64,000 nucleotides of DNA from Corynebacterium auriscanis. Its GTDB lineage: Bacteria > Actinomycetota > Actinomycetes > Mycobacteriales > Mycobacteriaceae. Both the position numbers and the translations under genes were made by a program. A model generated the notes under the pieces. The model was not told the DNA's origin and did no database searches. It saw only the letters and a program-made list of their open reading frames with translations. Positions 44,316 to 53,735 of this stretch are shown here, piece by piece. The stretch's first letter is position 1. Each line of letters opens with the position of its first letter. The DNA lies in assembly GCF_030408435.1 (NCBI RefSeq), contig NZ_CP047046.1:1718572-1782571 (forward strand). Reading direction: 5' to 3'.

Positions 44316-46097
44316 TTGAACGTTTTCCTCCCCAAACCCGTCACTGCCGTCGGTGCACTGGGGAGAAATGAAGAAAGAGAGGGCACCCTCTTGGCATCCT
44401 CAAATCCTCCGTCGTCGGCACATTCGGCACGGCCCACTAAAGTCGCATCTGATTCGGCGGCCGCGGATACGAATGCACCCGAAGGTCGCGAGACCTTTAA
44501 CTCTCGCCTCGTCTTCCTCATGGCCGCCATCGGTTCTGCCGTCGGTTTGGGCAATATTTGGCGTTTCCCCTACGTTGCGTTCGACAACGGCGGTGGCGCG
44601 TTCCTTATCCCCTACTTGGTGGCGCTCCTAACCGCGGGTATCCCCTTGCTGTGGTTCGATCTCGCGATTGGTCACCGCTTCCGCGGGTCCACACCATTGA
44701 CATTCCGGCGCATCGGCAAATTCGCCGAACCCATCGGCTGGCTAAAGGTGGGCGTGAACTTCTTCATTTCCATCTACTACGCCGCCATCATCGCGTGGGC
44801 AGCAATCTACACCTGGGATTCCATCACCAAAGCTTGGGGCGATAGCCCGGAAGATTACTTCATGAAGGATCTGTTGAAGGTCGACGCCGCCCAGTCTTGG
44901 TCCGGCGAATTCGTCATGCCAATCCTCATCACAATGATTGTGGTCTGGGTTATCTGCATCCTCACGCTAGCCTTTGACATCAACTCGGGCATCGGTCGCA
45001 TCACGACCATCTTCGTCCCCGTCCTTGTTGTCCTCTTCATCATCATGGTCGTTCGTGCACTCTTCCTCGAAGGCTCCCTGGAAGGTCTGAACGCGTTCTT
45101 CACCCCAGACTGGGCTGCGTTGAAGAACCCAAGCGTGTGGATTGCCGCATACGGCCAAATTTTCTTCTCCCTGTCCATCGGATTCGGCATCATGGTGACG
45201 TACGCTTCCTACCTCAAACCTCGTACGAACCTAACCGGCACGGGCATGGTCACCGCTTTCGCGAACTCCTCCTTCGAGGTCTTGGCGGGCATCGGTGTGT
45301 TCGCCGTGCTGGGCTTCATGGCTGCACAAAGCGGTACCGAGGTCAGCGAGGCCGCGGCGTCCGGCATCGGCCTTGCCTTCATCGCATTCCCCACCATCAT
45401 CAACCAAATGCCGTTCGGTGAAATCTTTGGCGTACTGTTCTTCGGTTCGCTGTTCCTGGCCGGGATCACCTCGCTGATCTCCATCATGGAGGTTGTGATC
45501 TCCGCCGTGAAGGACAAGCTGAACCTCAGTCGTCCAGTCGCCAGCGTGTCAGTTGGCCTAGTCATGGCCGTTGCATCCACCTTGCTATTCTCCACCACCT
45601 CAGGCCTCATCACGCTGGACATCATGGACAAGTGGACCAATAACCTCGGCATCGTCATCTGTGCGACTGCAGCGGTTATCACCACGGCGTGGATTACGGG
45701 GCGTCGAAACGAAGTCCAGCAGCACCTTAACGCCGTTTCTTCGGTACGCGTCGGTGGCGTGTGGCAAGCCTGCGTGTTTATCATCACCCCAGCGGTCCTG
45801 TTGTACTTCCTGTTCAGCGAAATCAAGACCCTCCTCGCCGAACCCTACGAGGGTTACTCCAGCCAGGCGATCTTCTCCTATGGCTGGTTGGTTCTCATCA
45901 TCATCGCCGCTGCCGCCATCGTGTGGAGCTTCCTACCTTTCCGAGGTAATCAGATCCTCGACGGCTTGGAGACCTCCGATTACGGCGTGCCAATCAAGGG
46001 CCGTAAGAACGGCGCGGTCAACACAATGGCAGACGGCACGGACCTCAAACAGTCCGGCAGTGATGCCAAGGTCGACACTTCTCCAAGCTCTTCTTAA
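44316..46097 (+). CDS. metP: Sodium-dependent methionine/alanine importer MetP (NSS family)
   Basis: This 593-aa neurotransmitter:sodium symporter-type protein has about 12 helices. The NSS signature is RLVFLMAAIGSAVGLGNIWR and FPYVAFDNGGGAFLIPYL. A second sodium and substrate region is YGQIFFSLSIGFGIMVTYAS. The N-terminal 60 residues are polar and variable. In C. glutamicum MetP works with the small protein MetS, and a metS homologue follows here, so methionine (and alanine) uptake is likely. TTG 44316 follows TATAGT by nine bases; the start remains uncertain. A repeat-filled gap separates it from metS. Confidence 0.88.
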   Translation: MNVFLPKPVTAVGALGRNEEREGTLLASSNPPSSAHSARPTKVASDSAAADTNAPEGRETFNSRLVFLMAAIGSAVGLGNIWRFPYVAFDNGGGAFLIPYLVALLTAGIPLLWFDLAIGHRFRGSTPLTFRRIGKFAEPIGWLKVGVNFFISIYYAAIIAWAAIYTWDSITKAWGDSPEDYFMKDLLKVDAAQSWSGEFVMPILITMIVVWVICILTLAFDINSGIGRITTIFVPVLVVLFIIMVVRALFLEGSLEGLNAFFTPDWAALKNPSVWIAAYGQIFFSLSIGFGIMVTYASYLKPRTNLTGTGMVTAFANSSFEVLAGIGVFAVLGFMAAQSGTEVSEAAASGIGLAFIAFPTIINQMPFGEIFGVLFFGSLFLAGITSLISIMEVVISAVKDKLNLSRPVASVSVGLVMAVASTLLFSTTSGLITLDIMDKWTNNLGIVICATAAVITTAWITGRRNEVQQHLNAVSSVRVGGVWQACVFIITPAVLLYFLFSEIKTLLAEPYEGYSSQAIFSYGWLVLIIIAAAAIVWSFLPFRGNQILDGLETSDYGVPIKGRKNGAVNTMADGTDLKQSGSDAKVDTSPSSS

Positions 46098-46258
46098 TCC
46101 GACGCCCCGCGCTGGCCAACGACCACGCCAACCCGTAGGGCTAGGAAAACTTCAGTTCTATAACTCTTCAGCCCGCCAGCGCCTCAATCTTTCTGAATCC
46201 CCGGCCCTCCCGGGTTGGCACTCATACTTCAGTTCACTAACTACGCAGCCCCCCTCCC

Positions 46259-46383
46259 CCCTGGCCCTATACCTCTAGCCCTATCCCCCTAGCCCTATAC
46301 CTCTAGCCCCCTCCCCCCCTGGCCCTATACCTCTAGCCCTATACCCCTGGCCCGATACCCCTGGCCCTCCCCCAGGCCCTAAA
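46259..46383. repeat. Short CCCTATACCTCTAG tandem repeat between metP and metS
   Basis: Seven or more degenerate units of 13-15 bp with core CCCTATACC[CT]CTAG or CCCTATACCCCTGG fill the end of a 312-bp gap between metP and metS. The strand is strongly pyrimidine-biased. The first part of the gap (46098-46258) contains TTAATCCGACGCC and no gene. Confidence 0.8.
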
Positions 46384-46409
46384 ACTTCAAGAAAGGAAGT
46401 GCTCTCACC

Positions 46410-46583
46410 ATGACCGCTCCCGCGCTTATCCTCATGGTCCTGTTTATCCTCGTGATTTGGGGCGGACTGGTTTCCTCGGTACTGCTTCTCAATAACACCC
46501 GTGATGAGACCACCGGCGAACTGGGAACCGCTCCTGGAACCGACGATGATTCCCTGATGCGCGATAACACCTACGCCACCTAA
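46410..46583 (+). CDS. metS: Methionine/alanine importer small subunit MetS
   Basis: This 57-aa protein starts MTAPALILMVLFILVIWGGL and has a single membrane helix, then a polar tail (NNTRDETTGELGTAPG). This is the compact form of MetS, the small subunit needed by NSS-type MetP in C. glutamicum. AGGAAG lies 9-14 bp before ATG 46410. It is closed by a strong terminator at 46639. Confidence 0.88.
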   Translation: MTAPALILMVLFILVIWGGLVSSVLLLNNTRDETTGELGTAPGTDDDSLMRDNTYAT

Positions 46584-46638
46584 AGCCATTCACGAACTAA
46601 GAAACCGTAAAAAGGCTTCCTTAGGACCAAAGAATTAC

Positions 46639-46674
46639 CGGGGTTGTACGACCAGTACAACCCCGCCTTTATTT
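46639..46674 (+). terminator. Rho-independent terminator after metS
   Basis: CGGGGTTGTAC (46639-46649) pairs perfectly with GTACAACCCCG (46655-46665) around GACCA, followed by CCTTTATTT. Confidence 0.88.
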
Positions 46675-46760
46675 GCCCGCTACCCCTACTCAGCAGGAAA
46701 AATACCGATAAAGGTTTGTTCGCCTATTAATTCGAACTGAAATCAGGCAGAATACTAAGA

Positions 46761-48461
46761 ATGAATCAAGGCCCTAATCACCGTGATCCCAAAAGTGAAT
46801 CCAGCGGACGCGACTTCGCTGACTTCCTCGCCGGATCCTCGCGTATGGACACCGAAACGAACCTTCCCCTACCCGATGACAACAAAGCGAACAGCAACAC
46901 CCGCATTTCAGCCCGGGAAGAACTCGAAGACCTCACCCCCGGCTTGCCAGTGGCAGGACAAAAGGATGCCGACAAGCCCAGCTCCCGTTCTGACGAGCTG
47001 ATGACCGAGGTGGATTCCTCGGCAACGGAGAGTGCCCAGCCCCGCGAAAGCGGTTCTGCTCACTCGCTGTCCGCCGCCGAAAAGCAGGCCGCCGACGCGC
47101 AAGAAGACAAGACGTTTGACGAAGGCCTTCGCCCCGAACTGCGCGACCGCGCAGAAGTCATCGGCACGTCGGTACGCTGGTTCGCGGGTTGGTGCCTGCG
47201 CTTCATCATTATGGGCGTAGCGGCATACGTTGCCTCCGTTGTTTTCGCCAAGCTGTGGTCGGGCATTCTGCCGATTTTGTTGTCGCTGATCGTCTGTACG
47301 GTTTTGTGGCCAGTAGTGCGCACTCTGCGTAAGTTCAAGATCCCCAATGCTTTGGCAGTAGCCCTCACAATTCTTGGGTTTTTTGCTGTCATCGGCGGAA
47401 TCTTCGCTGCGATCGCACCTAGTGCGGTAGATCAAAGCCGCAAGTTGGCGACTCAGGCCAATGACGGGATCGGCCGGTTGCAGGAATGGTTGCAAGGCCC
47501 ACCGGTAAACCTTCAGGAAAGCCAATTCAACGATGCCGTTAACCAGGGCACGGAGTGGCTACAGCAGAAATCCGGTGACATCGCCTCCCAGGCAGCTGCG
47601 GGTGCATCCGCTACCCTCTCGGCAGTCGTCACCCTGTTCATCATGCTGGTGCTGACCTTCTTCTTCCTGAAGGACGGCGAGAAGTTCCTGCCCATGATTC
47701 GTCGTGTCACTGGGCGGCGCGTAGGTTGGCACCTCACGGAAGTACTTACCCGCTGCTGGAACACCTTGGGCGGTTTTATCCGCACCCAGGCTATCGTCTC
47801 CTTCATTGACGCGTTCTTCATCGGCCTGGGCCTTGTCATCCTCAACGTTCCTCTGGCAGGCGCCCTGGCGATCTTGACGTTCTTCGGTGGCTTCATCCCG
47901 ATGATCGGCGCCTTCGTTGCCGGTGCGCTCTCCGTGTTGATCGCAGCTGTTGCTATCAATATTCAAACGGCACTGATCGTTTTGGCTATTGTCGTGGCGG
48001 TGCAGCAGCTGGAGGGCAATATCCTGCAGCCCCTGTTGCAGTCCCGCGCGATGGATATTCACCCAGTGATCGTTCTGCTGTCCGTAACCTTGGGTGGCAC
48101 GCTGTTCGGCATCATTGGTGCCTTCCTGGCCGTGCCGGTTGCAGCGGTGCTTGCAGTGATCTTGCGATACATGGGTGATCTGACGGACTTGGCGACGGGA
48201 GAAAAGACCGCGCAGGAAATCAAGTTCGTCACCACGGCTGGTTCCCTCACCGGGCGCCAATCGGAAGAAGCTGCCACCCGCTGGCGCGAACTGCGCCGCC
48301 CCAAGTTGCGCATGGGTGGCTCTCCCAAGGCTGAAGACAACGCCCCGGAGGACGATACAGTTGCTGTTGAATCCGAAGGCATGGCCGACAAGGCCGAGTC
48401 TTCCTCGGCAGTTCAGCAACTAAGCCAGATGTTCAACCGATTCCGGCGTGGATCAAAGTAA
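46761..48461 (+). CDS. AI-2E family (PerM-type) transporter
   Basis: This 566-aa protein has a polar N-terminal region of about 130 residues. The AI-2E transporter domain (about 135-480) follows with about eight helices, including PILLSLIVCTVLWPVVRTLR, TLFIMLVLTFFFLKDGEKF, and the conserved GGFIPMIGAFVAGALSVLIA and VQQLEGNILQPLLQSRAM. A charged C-terminal tail closes it. The family includes TqsA, which affects export of autoinducer-2, but most members have unknown substrates; some are sodium/proton antiporters. The last 14 bases overlap the next gene, so translation is coupled. Confidence 0.9.
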   Translation: MNQGPNHRDPKSESSGRDFADFLAGSSRMDTETNLPLPDDNKANSNTRISAREELEDLTPGLPVAGQKDADKPSSRSDELMTEVDSSATESAQPRESGSAHSLSAAEKQAADAQEDKTFDEGLRPELRDRAEVIGTSVRWFAGWCLRFIIMGVAAYVASVVFAKLWSGILPILLSLIVCTVLWPVVRTLRKFKIPNALAVALTILGFFAVIGGIFAAIAPSAVDQSRKLATQANDGIGRLQEWLQGPPVNLQESQFNDAVNQGTEWLQQKSGDIASQAAAGASATLSAVVTLFIMLVLTFFFLKDGEKFLPMIRRVTGRRVGWHLTEVLTRCWNTLGGFIRTQAIVSFIDAFFIGLGLVILNVPLAGALAILTFFGGFIPMIGAFVAGALSVLIAAVAINIQTALIVLAIVVAVQQLEGNILQPLLQSRAMDIHPVIVLLSVTLGGTLFGIIGAFLAVPVAAVLAVILRYMGDLTDLATGEKTAQEIKFVTTAGSLTGRQSEEAATRWRELRRPKLRMGGSPKAEDNAPEDDTVAVESEGMADKAESSSAVQQLSQMFNRFRRGSK

Positions 48462-49248
48462 CAAATTACCCACTGAGCAAGTAGCATTACACCCCGTGTT
48501 CCAGAAGTCTTCGCCTAACCAAACTTCGCGATTCCCCGTGTGGGCGCCACCGCTTGTGATGGCTGCCGTGATTCTCACGGGGTTGGTTCTCGCGTTGAGT
48601 TCCCACGCAATCCCCACCAGCTATTTCGTGCTATTCGCTGTAGCAACAATCGCATGTGCGTTCTTCGTGGACCCACGAGGTCTCTTCCTTACTGTGGCCG
48701 CGATCCCGGTGTACTACGTAGTGGGCACGTTCGTTGTCGGCTGGTTCGCCACCTCCGGGTCAGGGGCCGCTCCGGGTCGGAAGGCCCGGATCCTTACCGC
48801 CGCCTATCCCACCGTGGAACACTTCTTGTGGTTGTTGCTCTCCTTCCTTGTCGCCTTGGCCATCGCCATGTTCCGTTGGTGGTTCTACCGGGAGGAACTA
48901 GCTCGCCGTGCCGCTCGGGAAGCTTTCGCTCGTCGACGCCGCGTTGCCAGCGAGCGCACCAACCGCGAGTCCTACACGCGTGCCCGCACCCGCTCCATCG
49001 AGGAATTGCGTGAGGCTAGCGAGCGCCGCCGCCGCAATCCCGCCCACGCCCACGATTCAGACTGGAACGAGGATAGCGTTGAGAGCGTGGAATCGCGTAG
49101 GGATTCTTCCCTTGCCCGTTATGGGGAGCGTGATCGGGGGAAGTTGGCGTCGGATAAAGAGGGTCAACACCCATGGAACGACGGCCAAGCGACAGGCAAT
49201 GCCTCACCGGCAAGCAAGGTAGAGCGGCACAACCTTCCCCGTTTGTAG
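48448..49248 (+). CDS. DUF6542 membrane protein
   Basis: This 266-aa protein has four hydrophobic helices in residues 30-150 (WAPPLVMAAVILTGLVLAL, SYFVLFAVATIACAFFV, LFLTVAAIPVYYVVGTFVV, FLWLLLSFLVALAIAMF). It then has an Arg-rich cytoplasmic tail (RRAAREAFARRRRVASERT) that becomes acidic and disordered. Such proteins lie between ychF and ispH/xseA in corynebacteria and mycobacteria; the function is unknown. GTG 48448 overlaps the AI-2E transporter gene by 14 bp. Confidence 0.8.
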   Translation: MDQSNKLPTEQVALHPVFQKSSPNQTSRFPVWAPPLVMAAVILTGLVLALSSHAIPTSYFVLFAVATIACAFFVDPRGLFLTVAAIPVYYVVGTFVVGWFATSGSGAAPGRKARILTAAYPTVEHFLWLLLSFLVALAIAMFRWWFYREELARRAAREAFARRRRVASERTNRESYTRARTRSIEELREASERRRRNPAHAHDSDWNEDSVESVESRRDSSLARYGERDRGKLASDKEGQHPWNDGQATGNASPASKVERHNLPRL

Positions 49249-49300
49249 CGGGAGAGAAGTAGCTAGGCACGAACGCACGCGCCCCCGGTGAGAAATTGAG

Positions 49301-49490
49301 TTGCGGGGGCGGGACGGGAGTTGCGGGGGCGCGACGGGAGTTGCGGGGGCGCGACGGGACGGGATTTGCAACAACACGCGAAAACGCGCCGAGGCTGTTG
49401 CCACTGAACAACAGGTAAAAACGCGCCAAGGCTGTTGCCACTGAACAACAGGCAAAAACGCGCCAAGGCGGCTGCCACTGGCGCGTTTTT
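49301..49490. repeat. 20-bp and 37-bp tandem repeats
   Basis: Three 20-bp units (TTGCGGGGGCGCGACGGGAG) occupy 49301-49360, followed by 37-bp units starting at 49384, 49421 and 49458 (ACGCGCCAAGGCTGTTGCC). The last unit forms the left arm of a hairpin. No gene is seen in 49249-49584. Confidence 0.88.
49454..49490. terminator. Hairpin terminator between convergent DUF6542 and ispH genes
   Basis: AAAAACGCGCC (49454-49464) pairs perfectly with GGCGCGTTTTT (49480-49490). With a T-run on both strands it can serve both convergent genes. Its left arm is the core of the preceding 37-bp repeats. Confidence 0.8.
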
Positions 49491-49584
49491 GCGTTGAGGG
49501 TGATATGAACCGATGCGACCGAGGCTGCCGATTCAGCGAGCCGCCTACTCCGCGAGCTAGCGGTGCTCGAGCTGTGTTGCTGGG

Positions 49585-50595
49585 CTAGCGGTTCGTGCGG
49601 GCGGGGCGCAGCTCGCGAGGCAGGGAGAAGATCAGCTCCTCCGTTGCCGTCGTTACTTCCTCGACATTGGTGAAACCGTGTTCAGCGAGGAGTTCCAAGA
49701 CACCCCGGACGAGGATCTCAGGAACAGAGGCCCCGGATGTCACGCCTACGCTGCTCACACCTTGCAGCCACTGCAGATCTACTTGGTTGGCGTAATCCAC
49801 CAGGTAGGCTTCCTTGGTCCCGTGCTGCAGCGCAACCTCAACTAGACGGCGGGAATTGGAAGAGTTTTGCGAACCCACCACAATCATCAGCTCCACCTTC
49901 GGCGCTATCGCCTTCACAGCGACCTGGCGGTTTTGGGTAGCGTAGCAAATGTCATCGCTTGGCGGGTCCTGGATGTGCGGGAACTTTTCACGCAGCAGCT
50001 TTACGGTATGCATCGTCTCATCGACAGAGAGCGTGGTTTGAGACAGCCAAATCAGCTTGCTGTCCTCTGGAAAGTCCAGCGCATCCACGTCCTCCTGGCC
50101 GTCGACTAGGTGCACCACATCGGGAGCTTCTCCCGCGGTGCCCTCCACTTCCTCGTGCCCATGGTGGCCGATGAGGATGATTTGGTAACCCTGGCGCGCG
50201 AAGCGCTTCACTTCCTGATGCACCTTCGTAACCAATGGGCAAGTGGCGTCGAAAGTCTTGAGGCTTAGCTGGCGGGCTTCCTCGTGGACCTGCGGGGAAA
50301 CACCGTGAGCGGAGAAGACCACGTTGGATCCCTCGGGGACCTCGGTGGTTTCATCGACGAAAATCACACCGCGCTCTTCGAACGTCTTCACAACGTGTTT
50401 ATTGTGGACAATTTCCTTGCGCACGTAGAGCGGGGAACCGTGCATTTCAAGAGCTTTTTCTACAGTCTCCACGGCACGATCCACACCGGCGCAATAGCCG
50501 CGGGGTGCAGCGAGCAAAACCCTCTTCTCGCCCCCGCCCTCAGTTGTACCGGGCGCGGCGCTAGCCGTTTCGTTTACGGTGCTGGGAGTAGTCAT
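49585..50595 (-). CDS. ispH: 4-hydroxy-3-methylbut-2-enyl diphosphate reductase
   Basis: IspH (LytB) is the last step of the MEP isoprenoid pathway, reducing HMBPP to IPP and DMAPP with a 4Fe-4S cluster. This 336-aa protein has [13 protein letters not shown], the central [12 protein letters not shown] and the C-terminal [11 protein letters not shown]; conserved cysteines at these points and in [11 protein letters not shown] provide the cluster ligands. TAGCAT at 50608-50603 lies seven bases before ATG 50595, so I use that start rather than 50604. It is divergent from xseA. Confidence 0.95.
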   Translation of the reverse strand: MTTPSTVNETASAAPGTTEGGGEKRVLLAAPRGYCAGVDRAVETVEKALEMHGSPLYVRKEIVHNKHVVKTFEERGVIFVDETTEVPEGSNVVFSAHGVSPQVHEEARQLSLKTFDATCPLVTKVHQEVKRFARQGYQIILIGHHGHEEVEGTAGEAPDVVHLVDGQEDVDALDFPEDSKLIWLSQTTLSVDETMHTVKLLREKFPHIQDPPSDDICYATQNRQVAVKAIAPKVELMIVVGSQNSSNSRRLVEVALQHGTKEAYLVDYANQVDLQWLQGVSSVGVTSGASVPEILVRGVLELLAEHGFTNVEEVTTATEELIFSLPRELRPARTNR

Positions 50596-50664
50596 GCCCA
50601 CCATGCTAGCCCAACGTAGAACGAAGCCCTATTGAGTCCGGGTGGGTGGTGATCGTAAGGCGTT

Positions 50665-50742
50665 GGTGTTTACCCTTGAGCCCACTCTTTGGTGTTTATC
50701 CTTGAGCCCACTCTTTGGTGTTTATCCTTGAGCCCACTCTTT
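50665..50742. repeat. 26-bp tandem repeat between ispH and xseA starts
   Basis: Three 26-bp units at 50665, 50691 and 50717 contain GGTGTTTATCCTTGAGCCCA. They lie in the divergent gap upstream of both genes, 110 bp before the xseA -10. No other feature is visible in 50605-50850. Confidence 0.9.
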
Positions 50743-50867
50743 GGTCGCCCTTTCTTCCTTGCCGGTGTACCCGCAGCCCATTGGGGCGGTTTGTGGCCGC
50801 TCATGGACCCGCCCCCACGGTCGTCCACCTCACAGCAGTGTCTGGCGCTCTGCCTACAATGGTTCAC

Positions 50868-52151
50868 ATGTCTCAGCAGCCAAACTCCGCGGAATCCCCG
50901 TGGGCAGTTCATCAGCTCAACCTGCAAATCAAGCAGTGGGTTGAGCGCCTGGGCCATATCTGGGTGGAAGGGCAGATCACCCAGGTCAATATGAAACCCA
51001 CGTGGAAGTTCTCCTACATCACGCTGCGCGATGTGGAACAGGAAATGTCCGTCTCTGTCACGATGAACACCTCCACGCTGCAAAAGCTGCCCACTCCCCT
51101 ACGCAATGGCGACCGCGTTGTTATGTATGGAAAGCCCGCTTTCTACGCTGGCCGAGGCAGCTTTTCGCTTTGGGTCACCCAAGTAAAACCCGTGGGTATT
51201 GGTGAACTGCTGGCGCGTATCGAGCAACTCAAGCGGGCCTTGGCAGCCGAAGGACTGTTCGATCCACGGTTAAAAACCCCTTTGCCTTTTCTTCCCCACA
51301 AAGTTGGGCTGATCACAGGTCGCGGTTCTGCCGCCGAGCGTGATGTGCTGGCGGTCTCACATGATCGCTGGCCGGCGGTGCAGTTCGAGGTGATCAATAC
51401 CGCCGTTCAAGGTGTCAATGCCGTGCCTGAAGTCATCGCGGCCCTGCAGAAATTGGAAGCCAACCCGGATGTCGACGTCATCATCGTCGCCCGCGGCGGC
51501 GGCTCGGTGGAGGACTTGCTCCCGTTTTCGGAGGAAGCGCTGGCCCGCCAAGTCGCACGCATGCGCACCCCGGTGGTTTCAGCGATCGGCCACGAACCCG
51601 ACAATCCTGTCTTGGACCACGTGGCTGATCTACGTGCTGCCACTCCAACCGACGCCGCCAAGCGAGTGGTTCCCGATGTTGCCGCCGAGCTTCAGTATGT
51701 ACTGGAACTGCGGTCGCGTGCTTCCAGCGCGCTTCGTAGCTGGGTGGGCCAAGAACGACGGCACCTGGACAGTGTGCGCTCTCGACCGGTCATGAACAAC
51801 CCGCTGCTTCCGGTGACGAAGCAACGGGATCTGATCGAAGAGGCTATGCAGCGCAAAGACCGCGCTTTGCACAACATCATCCGTCACCTGCGATCGGAGG
51901 TGCACAGTTACAAGGCGCAAGTGAATGCCCTGGGCCCATCGCAGACCCTGGCGCGTGGCTATTCGATCGTGCAGGTGATTCCGCGCGATGGTTCGGGTGC
52001 GCAAGTGGTAACCAGCGTTGAGGACGTCACGCCGGGTTCACAGTTGCGTGTGCGGGTTCCCGACGGGTCCATCACTGCGGCAACCATGGGGGTCTCGGCG
52101 GCGCCGGGCAGCGATGCGACCCCGCAACCACGACCAGCGAAAAAGTTTTGA
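50868..52151 (+). CDS. xseA: Exodeoxyribonuclease VII large subunit
   Basis: XseA is the catalytic subunit of exonuclease VII, which degrades single-stranded DNA to oligonucleotides. This 427-aa protein has the N-terminal OB-fold ([40 protein letters not shown]). The catalytic region has [31 protein letters not shown] and [19 protein letters not shown], followed by coiled-coil helices. TACAAT at 50855-50860 is seven bases before ATG 50868, a leaderless start. xseB follows after 15 bp. Confidence 0.95.
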   Translation: MSQQPNSAESPWAVHQLNLQIKQWVERLGHIWVEGQITQVNMKPTWKFSYITLRDVEQEMSVSVTMNTSTLQKLPTPLRNGDRVVMYGKPAFYAGRGSFSLWVTQVKPVGIGELLARIEQLKRALAAEGLFDPRLKTPLPFLPHKVGLITGRGSAAERDVLAVSHDRWPAVQFEVINTAVQGVNAVPEVIAALQKLEANPDVDVIIVARGGGSVEDLLPFSEEALARQVARMRTPVVSAIGHEPDNPVLDHVADLRAATPTDAAKRVVPDVAAELQYVLELRSRASSALRSWVGQERRHLDSVRSRPVMNNPLLPVTKQRDLIEEAMQRKDRALHNIIRHLRSEVHSYKAQVNALGPSQTLARGYSIVQVIPRDGSGAQVVTSVEDVTPGSQLRVRVPDGSITAATMGVSAAPGSDATPQPRPAKKF

Positions 52152-52166
52152 CAAGGAGAATGAGAA

Positions 52167-52448
52167 ATGGCGCAGAACAATAACGAAGAGCAGCAGAAGT
52201 TCCGTTCGCTTGAGGAGATGAGCTATGAAGAAGCTCGCGATGAATTAATTGAGGTCGTGAAGATCCTCGAGCTGGGCCAGATGAGCCTGGATGAATCACT
52301 GAACTACTGGGAGCGGGGCGAGGAGCTCGCCGCGTATTGCGAGGACTATCTCGATGGCGCGGCTACCCGTATCGAGACCGCACTGGCTAAGCGAAATCGT
52401 GCTCAAGCTGAGGATGCGGGCCAAGACCGCCCTAACGGTGCGGAATAA
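52167..52448 (+). CDS. xseB: Exodeoxyribonuclease VII small subunit
   Basis: This 93-aa all-helical protein has the XseB core [18 protein letters not shown] and [20 protein letters not shown]. It binds the coiled-coil of XseA and is needed for activity. AAGGAGAATGAGAA provides the ribosome site. It is the second gene of the xseA-xseB operon. The following 1.28 kb is repeat sequence. Confidence 0.94.
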   Translation: MAQNNNEEQQKFRSLEEMSYEEARDELIEVVKILELGQMSLDESLNYWERGEELAAYCEDYLDGAATRIETALAKRNRAQAEDAGQDRPNGAE

Positions 52449-52841
52449 GGCGCCCTGTCACCGCTCCCCTTTTTGTCGAATTCGCAGACCGAATCGCCTG
52501 TCGGTCAACTCTGGGCGGGGTGCTCGCGGGCGACATCTCGGCGGGGTGCTCGGAAGGTGCTCGCGGGCGACATCTCGGCGCTGTACTCGCCGGCCACCGC
52601 CCATTTCCCGGCGCAACACCCACCAGCCGCCGCCCGCATCCCGGCGCAACACCCACCAGCCGCCGCCCGCATCCCGGCGCAACACCCGCCAGCGCCGCCT
52701 GCATCCCAGCGCAACACCCACCAGCCGCCGCCTGCATCCCAGCGCAACACCCACCAGCCGCCGCCCATATCCCGGCGCAACACCCACCAGCCGCCGCCCG
52801 CATCCCAGCGCAACTCCCGCCGGCCACGCACTAACCCACAC

Positions 52842-52899
52842 AATGTGCAGCAGAACTCTCACAAAAGAACGCGTTTTTGTCGGACTTCTGCTGCACATT
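52842..52899. repeat. 58-bp palindrome, copy 1
   Basis: AATGTGCAGCAGAACTCTC at the left is mirrored by the right arm ending CTTCTGCTGCACATT. The arms are about 25 bp with a few mismatches, around a short loop GAACGCG. Copies 2 and 3 follow at 53094 and 53430; a fourth is split by the IS element at 6500. It could act as a terminator for xseB, and the A-tract and T-tract flanking the loop fit a structured RNA. Confidence 0.88.
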
Positions 52900-53093
52900 T
52901 GTCCCTCAACGCGAAAACACCGGCACCCGGAACTTCGAAGAGCCCACCAGCCATTCCCCGGCGCAACACCCGCCAGCCGCCGCCCGCATCCCAGCGCAAC
53001 ACCCACCAGCCGCCGCCCGCATCCCAGCGCAACTCCCGCCAGCCGCCGCCCGCATCCCAGCGCAACTCCCGCCGGCCACGCACTAACCCACAC

Positions 53094-53151
53094 AATGTGC
53101 AGCAGAACTCTCACAAAAAAGCGCGTTTTTGTCGGACTTCTGCTGCACATT
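53094..53151. repeat. 58-bp palindrome, copy 2
   Basis: Same arms as copy 1, with AAAAAAGCGCG instead of AAAAGAACGCG around the loop. Confidence 0.88.
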
Positions 53152-53429
53152 TGTTCCTCAACGCGAAAACACCGGCACCATGAGCTCCGAAGAGCCCACC
53201 GCCCACATTTCGGTGCGACTCCCACCACCCACCGACCATTTCCCGGCGCAACACCCACCAGCCGCCGCCCGCATCCCGGCGCAACCCCCACCAGCCGCCG
53301 CCCGCATCCCAGCGCAACCCCCGCCGGCCATATCCCGGCGCAACCCCCGCCAGCGCCGCCTGCATCCCAGCGCAACACCCACCGGCCATATCCCGGCGCA
53401 ACTCCCGCCGGCCACGCACTAACCCACAC

Positions 53430-53487
53430 AATGTGCAGCAGAACTCTCACAAAAGAACGCGTTTTTGTCGGACTTCTGCTGCACATT
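53430..53487. repeat. 58-bp palindrome, copy 3
   Basis: Identical in arms and loop to copy 1 as far as can be read. Confidence 0.88.
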
Positions 53488-53536
53488 TGTCCCTCAACGC
53501 GAAAACACCGGCGTCGTGTTCCGTTTCTTAATTGGC

Positions 53537-53735
53537 GGGGTTTCCTACTTCTAGGCCAGAGCGGTATCAGCGGGGTTTCCTACTTCTAGGCCAGAGCGGT
53601 ATCGGCGCGGTTTTCTACTTCTTTTCGGGCGCGGTATCGGCGCGATTTTTTTCTTTCTCGGCTGGAGCGGTATCGGCGGGGCTTTCTCCTTCTTCGCCAG
53701 AGCGGTATCGGCGCGGTAGTGGGAGGGTTCCTACT
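53537..53735. repeat. About 35-bp tandem repeat at the DUF4245 gene end
   Basis: Five to six degenerate units (core TTTCCTACTTCTAGGCCAGA, then GCGGTATCGGCG) end at TTCCTACTTCTTGATC. The last contains the stop of the minus-strand DUF4245 gene (CTA at 53731), again linking the repeat unit with a gene end. Confidence 0.85.

Larger units (their letters stand above)
52520..53520. repeat. Repeat field: three modules of 33-bp tandem repeat plus palindrome
   Basis: GC-rich 33-bp units (core CGCAACACCCACCAGCCGCC) fill 52590-52820, 52950-53080 and 53230-53410. Each block ends in CACTAACCCACACA and then a 58-bp palindrome (starts 52842, 53094, 53430), followed by a conserved tail CAACGCGAAAACACCGGC. 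The modules are 252 and 336 bp apart. Long open frames on both strands follow from the 33-bp period and share no conserved non-repeat protein, so I do not call genes. Confidence 0.88.

Noticed and set aside
46650..46674. Riboswitch or attenuator near metS
   Set aside because: The hairpin lies after the metS stop with a T-rich tail and is explained as a simple terminator.
52354..53589. Frames of up to 411 residues (plus) and 342 residues (minus) across the repeat field
   Set aside because: They consist of translated 33-bp units and palindrome, overlap xseB at one end, and the non-repeat parts are not protein-like. Kept as repeats only.
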